From Nematostella vectensis (Eukaryota > Cnidaria > Anthozoa > Actiniaria > Edwardsiidae), in assembly GCF_932526225.1 (NCBI RefSeq), contig NC_064034.1, positions 1,970,001-2,034,000 of the forward strand: a stretch of DNA of 64,000 nt, given 5' to 3'. Below, in pieces: positions 55,870 through 64,000 of the stretch; position 1 is the first letter of the stretch, and each line of letters starts with the position of its first letter. A program made the translations under genes and the position numbers. The notes beneath the pieces are model-generated. The model saw only the letters and a list, made by a program, of their open reading frames with translations. It had not been told where the DNA came from and did not search any database.

Positions 55870-58800
55870 ATGGATGACGAGTATGATGTAATTGTTCTTG
55901 GCACTGGTTTAAAGGTTTGTTTGATAATTGGTCATCCTTTGAGTCCTAGCATACGAGCATGGCGCAACGATCCCCAAGCATTTCCCTCTTTCTAAGTGTA
56001 CACAAATTTACTATGTCCTGACTCAAAAGATTTGTTATCAGATATGGTGATAGTTTTAGTGATAGTTCTTATTTAGCTGTGAATTTGTATATCATTTTAG
56101 CTTGCAAAACCGGCGGGGTACAAGAATGATTTTCAATGGTTTGGTGTTTGATCGCATGGTTACATCTGGGGGTTTGCTCGTCGATCTATGGGCTAATAAT
56201 GCAATAATTCATGCCTCGATATAAGCTTGCTAGTCCATAGGAAACTAGATCAACTGTATCAAGGTTCTCGACTAAAAATATATCCATTTAAAAGTACTTA
56301 CAGTAGCAGAGCAGTTGCCTTAAAAAACGCTATCGATACGACACGAGTTTATAAAACTTTAACTTTATTTTTATAAAAAATGCAAGCCACCCTATTCACA
56401 CTGTTAGCTTTCCTTGCCTGTTATACTTTTTAATGCTCGTTGATAATGTATAGTTGTGCCTTTCTCAAAGTATATGAGATATTCCCCTATTTCATTAATT
56501 TGTTATCAGTTATTGGACTTCCCGTTATTTTAACAGGTATTATATAAGTGTTTTCCTTATACAGTACATTATTACACTCAATTTTCGCGACGTCAAAATT
56601 TCGCGATTTTTGAGATGGCGATATTTGTGTAATATTGCCAACAGCCACACCCGCCACAATTGTAAATAAATCTGCTTTGATACCTAGTCCTTTATAGGAG
56701 ATTGTGGCTCTGACTTAAAGTCTATAAGCGGTTTCTCCTTTCTATAAGAGACTATAGGTTCATTAAAGATTCTAGCCGTATGAGGCTGAGATCCGTGATA
56801 AGTTGCCAGTTTTTTATTAGAATCTTTAGAAGATTCTGTTTAGCCTGGTGGAACCTCATGACAAAATGTTTAGATTCGTTTATTAGATGCCATGTTTGCC
56901 TCAAAACGCATTTTGCCTGTCCGTGAATTCAACACTCGCTGTTATGTATGTTGTGAAATCGCGTAACCGTATCTAGAATAAGTTGTGGATTTCGGCTTAG
57001 AAGGTGGCAAGTGAGGAATTTGTTCTCAACGGACGTAGGCCATCTCCCTAGACACAAACCCTTCTTATAACTAAGAGGGTGGCAAGAGGAGGGAATGCGT
57101 GTACTGAAAAGTTTCAGTAAGCTATGGACATCAAGGGTATTTAAATTCATGAATCTTTCGCCCTTTTATAGACTTCTGATGAAGTAAATAAAGTGCGTAG
57201 TGTCTTTGAGGTTACTCCTTTGCTTGGGCATTATATGCCGCAGAAATGGATCTATGGAGGACGATATACGCTAGACGGGGTTTATGAGGCGACAAAAACC
57301 TTTAGGTGACATATTATATGTCTTTGTGGTGGAATTTGTCGTTCTTCAATGTTTCACGTCTATAGGAGCGTTGCTTGACCTGACATAAGCGCTTTCTTTG
57401 TGCATGTTAAGTTTCTTAGAGTTATTTAGTACCTATCTGCAGTACAGCTCACTCCTGTTTTAATATATTTCTTAAAATCAAACAGGAAGATTTGAGGCTG
57501 CCGAGAATCGCCACTGTAACTCGTAGAATTCAAAGTGCACTTTGGCTAAATCTGGCTTTTTCTGAGAGAGGGCTCGCTCATCTCGTCTAAGGTGCCTTCC
57601 GATGTCATCGTTTAATGAAAAATCGGCGGGCGGTTTATAGCATTTACAAGGCAGGTTTCGGACTCTTGATGAAGAGACCTTCGTCAGTTGTTTTTCGCTA
57701 GGTTGCTAATGAGAACTTCGTAAAGTATGCTCGATTAGCGGATTGTGACAGGAAGTCACGGGCCCGTTTATAAATCAGAGGTCGGGCGAATCTTTAATTG
57801 AAGTGACTAGTCGGTGATTGGCTAATTAGCGTTTTACACTATTTCGATCCGCGTCATTTTAAGGTAGGCTATGTTTTCGAAAACAAAAGGCCTATTGTCG
57901 GTGACAGGGTCGCATGGTAGTGCTATTGTTAAACCATAGGAAGCAAAAATAGACAGATATTTGTATCAGGAAGATTTTTGCGTTCCCTCGACTTGTCTTT
58001 ATCTTTGGGATTTCCTATTTTTGTAAAAACCGGATCACAATTTATCCACACTATGCAAACAAGGTATCAAATTAATCATTATAAAAGAGAGAATCCACCT
58101 ATGTTTGTTATTTGGGGTTTAAAAGTAAACTTTTTTAAAAATGGCAGTAAAACCTAAAACGATATATAGGTGTCTTTGGCAGAATTTAGGTACCATACCC
58201 TGTGAGTGAAAACTGACGCTAGATGTCTTATCTCAATCAGAACATGCTTGTTAACAATAGTTTGTCTTCGATTTTTGATATCTAGTTTCATTTAAAAGCA
58301 ATTGTATTTCAAAGTTACAGTATGCAAATTTCGGCCATATCCGGCGATCAAACTCCGATAACTTTTGATGGATTTAGAATTTTAATAGCTGTACACACAC
58401 TTTTGTTAGCGAGGTATTGCTCAGTCGACCTGCCAAATCCCATCCGTAGATCCGCTATTGGGTTACCCTGGAGACAATTATAGTTAGGGTTATCATAGAT
58501 ACCTTTGCAGCATATATTTAAATGCTTTTTTTGCCCTTCCTGCAGGAATGTATCTTAAGTGGTGCTCTGTCAGTAGCTGGAAAGAAGGTTCTTCATATGG
58601 ACAGGGAAAAGTTCTACGGCGGTGAAACTGCCTCTCTTACACCACTCTCCCAGGTAAAAACTATTGTTGCCCCAAAGCTTTAAAAATAATAGTAACAACT
58701 ACAACTTCGACAACAATAACAAATCCAGCCGATGATGATGCCTATACCATGCGGCAGTTTGTGCATTTAGCTAATGACAACCCTGTTATTATATTTTTCC

Positions 58801-61800
58801 ATAGTTATTTGATAAGTTCAACCGATCTATGCCCAAGGAAGAGATTGAAAAAAGATTCGGTAGAGAGCGGGATTGGAATGTGGATTTAGTTCCCAAGTTT
58901 ATCATGGCAGGAGGTAAAAGAACTTCTTGTTATTTTCTTAATCTATTGGTCTTTTTTATATGAATTTTTAAACTTCAACAATGAATGCAGGGTTTGCCTT
59001 GTTTTTTTTTTTCTGATTCTTACCAGCACCGGTTACCTGTCCCATCACCTCCAGCCTGCCTCACTCCTCTCCCCCTCTCAGCTGTTTCCCTCCACAGCAT
59101 TTTTAGCCTCCCTCACTTTCACTTTCCCTCAGTGCAGTGTTGATAATGCTGCTTCTCCCTAGTGTCTGTGGCCTATCATTTTCCGTTTTCTCAAGTAAAG
59201 TCTTGTCTTGCCCATTACCTGCTGTATATATCTTATCTTATCTAATTTCTTTTTTTAGTATTTTTTTTATATCAGGGCTCATAGTAATTGGCTATCCGCT
59301 GTTGTGGTGTTCCATCCATATCTACATTATTTTGCCGTGGGAAAGATAATGAATTAAATTAAATTTCTTTTCTTCACTTCATTGATTAATGGTTTGACAT
59401 ATGCCTTTTGTAACAGCTCTTCTGTGTACCTACTGTATGATCTTCCCATGGCACTAGCAAGATCTTTCTCAGGCACTTGTTTTGGAAAGCATTGAGCATT
59501 TTCTTTTCTATTTTGTTCATTCTCACAACCATGGGCTTTTCTAAGCTTTTCAAAAATTATAGTCTCCAGTTTTGTTATCCTTTGTTTTTAGTCAAATTGC
59601 ATTTGACAGAGTGAGGTCTGTCAGGTTTTTTCTTCCCTCTCACTGTCAGTCATGACAAGCCTCAGTGAGCACCCTGTTGTGAATGCCACATTTTTTAGAA
59701 TTATATATTTGCTTCAACCATGCTTTTACATGCTTCAGGAAACCTGGTAAAGATTCTGATTGGCAGTGGAGTAACGCGCTACCTAGAGTTCAAGAGTATT
59801 GGGGGAAGCTATGTCTATAGGGGCAACAAGATCTATAAAGTCCCTTGCGATGAAAAAGAGGCTCTAAACTCTAGTCTTATGGGACTATTTGAGAAGAGAC
59901 GATTTCGAAACTTTCTTAAATGGGCCCAAGAATTTGACATTGAAAACCCGAATACTTGGGAAGGTTTGTATATATTATGTTTTTATAAATTATTTAGACT
60001 TATTACTTGCTGTAACCTTTTTGAGTTGAATTTCTTGTGTGCAAAATTCTTTAGGGGCTGGCTAACAGTATGTCAGTTTGTATGGGAAGGGGGTACTGTC
60101 CCCTTTTACTTACAGTATGTCAGTTTGTATGGGAATGGGGGACACTGTCCCCTTTTACTTACAGTATGTCAGTTTGTTTGGGGATGGGGGGTACTGTCCC
60201 CTTTTACTTACAGTATGTCAGTTTGTATGGGGATGGGGGTACTGTCCCCTTTTACTTACAGTATGTCAGTTTGTATGGGGGTGGGGGGCACTGTCCCCTT
60301 TTACTTACAGTATGTCAGTTTGTATGGGGATGGGGGGCACTGTCCCCTTTTACTTACAGTATGTCAGTTTGTATGGGGATGGGGGTACTGTCCCCTTTTA
60401 CTTACAGTATGTCAGTTTGTATGGGGATGGGGGGCACTGTCCCCTTTTACTCACAGTATGTCAGTTTGTATGGGGATAGGGGGTACTGTCCCCTTTTACT
60501 TACAGTATGTCAGTTTGTATGGGGATAGGGTGTACTGTCCCCTTTTACTTACAGTATGTCAGTTTGTATGGGGATGGGGGCACTGTTCCCTTTTACTCAC
60601 AGTATGTCAGTTTGTATCGGGATGGGGGGCACTGTCCCCTTTTACTTACAGTATGTCAGTTTGTATGGGGATAGGGGGCACTGTTCCCTTTTACTTACAG
60701 TATGTCAGTTTGTATGGGGATAAGGGGCACTGTCCCCTTTTACTTACAGTATGTCAGTTTGTATGGGGATGGGGGGCACTGTCCCCTTTTACTTACAGTA
60801 TGTCAGTTTGTATGGGAAGGGGGTACTGTCCCCTTTTACTTACAGTATGTCAGTTTGTATGGGGATGGGGGGCACTGTCCCCTTTTACTTACAGTATGTC
60901 AGTTTGTATGGGGATGGGGGGCACTGTTCTCTTTTACTTACAGTATGTCAGTTTGTATGGGGATGGGGGCACTGTCCCCTTCTACTTACAGTATGTCAGT
61001 TTGTATAGGGATGGGGGCACTGTCCCCTTTTACTTACAGTATGTCAGTTTGTATGGGGATGGGGGCACTGTCCCCTTCTACTTACAGTATGTCAGTTTGT
61101 ATGGGGATGGGGGCACTGTCCCCTTCTACTTACAGTATGTCAGTTTGTATAGGGATGGGGGCACTGTCCCCTTCTACTTACAGTATGTCAGTTTGTATGG
61201 GGATGGGGGGCACTGTCCCCTTCTACTTACAGTATTTCAGTTTGTATGGGAAGGGGGCACTGTCCCCTTCTACTTACAGTATGTCAGTTTGTATGGGGAT
61301 GGGGGGCACTGTCCTCTTTTACTTACAGTATGTCAGTTTGTATGGGTATTTGGGGTACTGTCCCCTTTTACTTACAGTATGTCAGTTTGTATGGGAAGGG
61401 GGTACTGTCCCCTTTTACTTACAGTATGTCAGTTTGTATGGGAAGGGGGTACTGTCCCCTTTTACTTACAGTATGTCAGTTTGTATGGGGATGGGGGGCA
61501 CTGCCCCCTTTTACTTACAGTATGTCAGTTTGTATGGGAAGGGGGCACTGTTCCCTTTTACTTACAGTATGTCAGTTTGCATGGGGATGGGGGCACTGTC
61601 CCCTTTTACTTACAGTATGTCAGTTTGTATGGGGATAGGGTGTACTGTCCCCTTTTACTTACAGTATGTCAGTTTGTATGGGGATGTGGGGCACTGTCCC
61701 CTTTTACTTACAGTATGTCAGTTTGTATAGGGATGGGGGGCACTGTCCCCTTTTACTTACAGTATGTCAGTTTGTATGGGGATGTGGGGCACTGTCCCCT

Positions 61801-63649
61801 TTTACTTACAGTATGTCAGTTTGTATAGGGATGGGGGGCACTGTCCCCTTTTACTTACAGTATGTCAGTTTGTATGGGGATGGGGGCACTGTCCCCTTTT
61901 ACTTACAGTATGTCAGTTTGTATAGGGATGGGGGCACTGTCCCCTTCTACTTACAGTATGTCAGTTTGTATGGGGGTGGGGGGCACTGTCCTCTTTTACT
62001 TACAGTATGTCAGTTTGTATGGGGATGGGGGGTACTGTCCCCTTTTACTTACAGTATGTCAGTTTGTATGGGGATGGGGCACTGTCCCCTTTTACTCACA
62101 GTATGTCAGGTTGTATTGGGGTGGGGGGCAATGTCCCCTTTTACTTACAGTATGTCAGTTTGTATGGGGATGGGGGGCACTGTCCCCTTTTACTTACAGT
62201 ATGTCAGTTTGTATGGGGATGGGGGCACTGTCCCCTTCTACTTACAGTATGTCAGTTTGTATGGGGATGGGGGCACTGTCCCCTTCTACTTACAGTATGT
62301 CAGTTTTTATGGGAAGGGGGCACTGTCCCCTTTTACTTACAGTATGTCAGTTTGTGAGGGGATGGGGGCACTGTCCCCTTTTACTTACAGTATGTCAGTT
62401 TGTATGGGGATAAGGGGCACTGTCCCATTTCACAATTTGTTTTATAGTTTGTAGAGGGACGGGTAGAGGAGCACTGTCCATATTTACTGAAAGCATGCAC
62501 TGCCCTCTCCCCCTAGACCCATCACTTGTACTCTAGGGAATGGGGAAAGGTGAGAGCTCCCTTATACTCAGAGTGTTAGTTTAAAAGTTAGTTTGCTCAC
62601 AGTATGTCAGATTGTATTTTTACTGAATCTAGTAAAATGGAATTTGTTTGTATCAGGAATTGACCCCCAAAAGAACACAATGACTGGGGTCTATCTAAAA
62701 TTTGGCTTGGATGCTAACACTGCAGACTTTGTGGGGCATGCCATAGCACTGGAAATTAATGACAGGTGGGAAGACTTGGCCTCAATGCAATGGCTTGAAG
62801 TACATAGCTCTAAATGATATTTTGTTTGTTTGTCACAGTTACAAAGATCAACCATTTGGACAAACAGTGGAAAAAATTAAACTCTACAAGTAAGCAGTTC
62901 AAAATACAATAAAAAAAACTTCAGACACAGAGCTACGGAGGGGAATGAATACTTGATCTCCCTGATCTTGTCCCCTGTTAAACCATCAATTTTGTTGTTA
63001 ATACTAGGGGGGGAAAGCTTTATTACTGTTATTGTAACTATTGTTATTATTTTTAATTAATAGAAACATAAGTTTGTTATATCCAGTCGTATTTGGGACT
63101 GTTATGAAATATATAACAGATGTATATACCAATTTGCTATAAATCTGTATGACCTTAAAAGCTAAGTTTAAATAGTAATGTGCTGTTTGTTCTCTGTGCT
63201 TGCTAAGTGAATCCCTTTCGAGATATGGAAAGTCCCCTTACCTCTACCCCTTGTATGGGCTTGGTGAAATTCCTCAAGGATTCGCAAGGTTGAGTGCCAT
63301 CTATGGGGGCACCTATATGTTGGATAAGCCAATAGAAGCTATTGTGTACGATGACGAGGGTGTGGTGAAGGGTGTTACCTCTCAAGGCGAGACTGCAAGG
63401 GCTAAGATTGTTCTGGGTGACTCCTCATACTTTCCAGATAAAGTCAAGAAAGTTGGTCAGGTAAAAAACCAATGTTACTGCTTTTAGATTGTTGTGAATA
63501 TCAGTAAAGCCTACAGTAACTGTTTGGTAATTTGTGCCTCTTTCAGGTTGTTCGCTGCATCTGTCTATTAAACCATCCTATCCCTAATACAGCTGATGCT
63601 CCATCATGCCAAATTATAATTCCTCAAAATCAAGTGAATAGAAAGCATG
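55870..63649 (+). CDS. GDI: Rab GDP-dissociation inhibitor, 5' eight exons (partial)
   Basis: Extracts prenylated GDP-bound Rab proteins from membranes and keeps them soluble. Exons: 55870-55914, 58546-58653, 58805-58913, 59739-59963, 62657-62765, 62839-62889, 63208-63460, 63547-63649; all phases agree and 334 of about 447 expected residues are present, the rest lying beyond the right edge. Seen: N-terminal [15 protein letters not shown] with the dinucleotide-fold GxGxxx start, [45 protein letters not shown], the conserved [20 protein letters not shown] (Rab-binding platform), [12 protein letters not shown] and [11 protein letters not shown]. These match GDI rather than the REP/CHM relatives. 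It is divergent from XPOT. Intron 4 is filled by a 49-bp array. GDI1 versus GDI2 is not meaningful for a basal animal. Confidence 0.95.
55915..58545. other. GDI intron 1, no feature recognised
   Basis: 2.6 kb of intronic DNA between the first and second GDI exons. No repeat array or gene was identified. Confidence 0.4.
60065..62432. repeat. 49-bp minisatellite in GDI intron 4
   Basis: About 48 copies of a 49-bp unit with GTTTGTATGGGGATGG, a GCACTGTCCCCTTTTACTTACAG stretch and TATGTCA. The octamer GTTTGTAT equals the start of the real intron 4 donor (AAG|GTTTGTAT at 59964) and CCCCTTTTACTTACAG is acceptor-like, so each unit resembles a 42-nt mini-intron. Very long open frames here are artefacts. 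Confidence 0.95.
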
Positions 63650-63892
63650 GTAAGTAAAGGCAATCACTAGGCGAATTTATTGAATGAAGATTTTGCACAT
63701 TTTTAGATAATTATGCAAAATACATGTTGTGCAACAATGTGATCAATTGTGGTGCGTATTTTTAATTTATTTAATTTTTGTGACAGAAAAAATAGCTAAA
63801 ATTTGACATGCTCGACTGGGCTTGTCAAACGGTTCAAAACAAGCGCTGATAAAATTAATTTTAGTACTTCCGTAGTGCTCTGCGAGCCACAG

Positions 63893-63953
63893 GGCTTAGT
63901 GGTTAGATCAATGGACTAGCGATCTTTAGGTCAGGTGTTTGAATCCCACTGGA
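63893..63953 (+). repeat. tRNA-like SINE head or tRNA pseudogene
   Basis: GGGCTTAGTGGTTAGATCAA resembles a pol III A box and GTGTTTGAATCCC a B box; a CTAGCGA loop would place an AGC (Ala) anticodon on a poor stem. No matching acceptor stem, and a poly-A run follows, so a tRNA-derived SINE fragment is more likely than a working tRNA. Confidence 0.6.
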
Positions 63954-64000
63954 AAAAAATTATATATTCTTATCAATCTTATATCGTTTAATAATACTAA

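Noticed and set aside
59720-62454. 702-aa protein joining GDI exon 4 to repeat sequence
   Set aside because: The GDI frame leaves at the donor at 59964 and resumes at 62657; the rest is the 49-bp array read without splicing.
63893-63953. Functional tRNA-Ala gene
   Set aside because: The anticodon stem is poorly paired and no acceptor stem closes; the A-tail suggests a SINE.

Overview
The window is animal nuclear DNA, most likely from a cnidarian and probably a sea anemone such as Nematostella or a relative. The protein genes are metazoan (an exportin-T, a TBK1-type IKK-related kinase, a Rab GDI, a gremlin-type BMP antagonist). They are split by many short GT-AG introns, the introns are full of minisatellites and small DNA transposons, and there is no bacterial operon structure. 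The species is inferred; no marker in the window proves it.

Layout, left to right. A 21-bp minisatellite (about 0.17-1.0 kb). A small three-exon + strand gene that looks like a circularly permuted papain-fold (NlpC/P60- or LRAT-like) protein (2475-3348). A - strand gremlin/DAN-family secreted BMP antagonist in a single coding exon (5109-5657). A complete 22-exon TBK1 homologue on - (25240 down to 9091). An intronless + strand short-chain dehydrogenase (25585-26376), divergent from TBK1. A complete 36-exon exportin-T (XPOT) on - (55178 down to 28167). The first eight exons of a Rab GDP-dissociation inhibitor on + (55870 to 63649), which runs off the right edge and is divergent from XPOT. I assembled exon models by splice consensus, reading frame and similarity to the human proteins as I remember them. 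All phases close: XPOT comes to 959 aa and TBK1 to 733 aa, both within a few residues of the human lengths I recall (962 and 729).

XPOT and TBK1 lie in the same order and orientation as in human 12q14 (XPOT then TBK1, tandem), which suggests an ancient gene neighbourhood. Here a small SDR gene sits between them.

The introns are the unusual part. At least ten tandem arrays occupy them, and many have units that contain or abut a real splice junction or the end of a coding sequence: TBK1 exon 19 donor, exon 20 donor and stop codon; XPOT exons 8 and 25 donors and exons 4, 17 and 31 acceptors; a GDI intron 4 unit that carries both a donor-like and an acceptor-like site. In TBK1 the reading frame appears to need exon 19 to end inside the first 27-bp repeat unit, so the array may code protein and offer many in-frame donors.

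TBK1 intron 14 holds a 3.7-kb transposon with 86-bp terminal inverted repeats and a perfect 9-bp target duplication, inserted in a GAT/GGT microsatellite. It carries a decayed RecQ-like helicase (two frameshifts and a stop in the DEAH box) and a zinc-finger-like fragment. A second element with a similar terminus and a perfect 9-bp target duplication sits in XPOT intron 25. Several smaller inverted-repeat elements with recognisable target duplications are also present.
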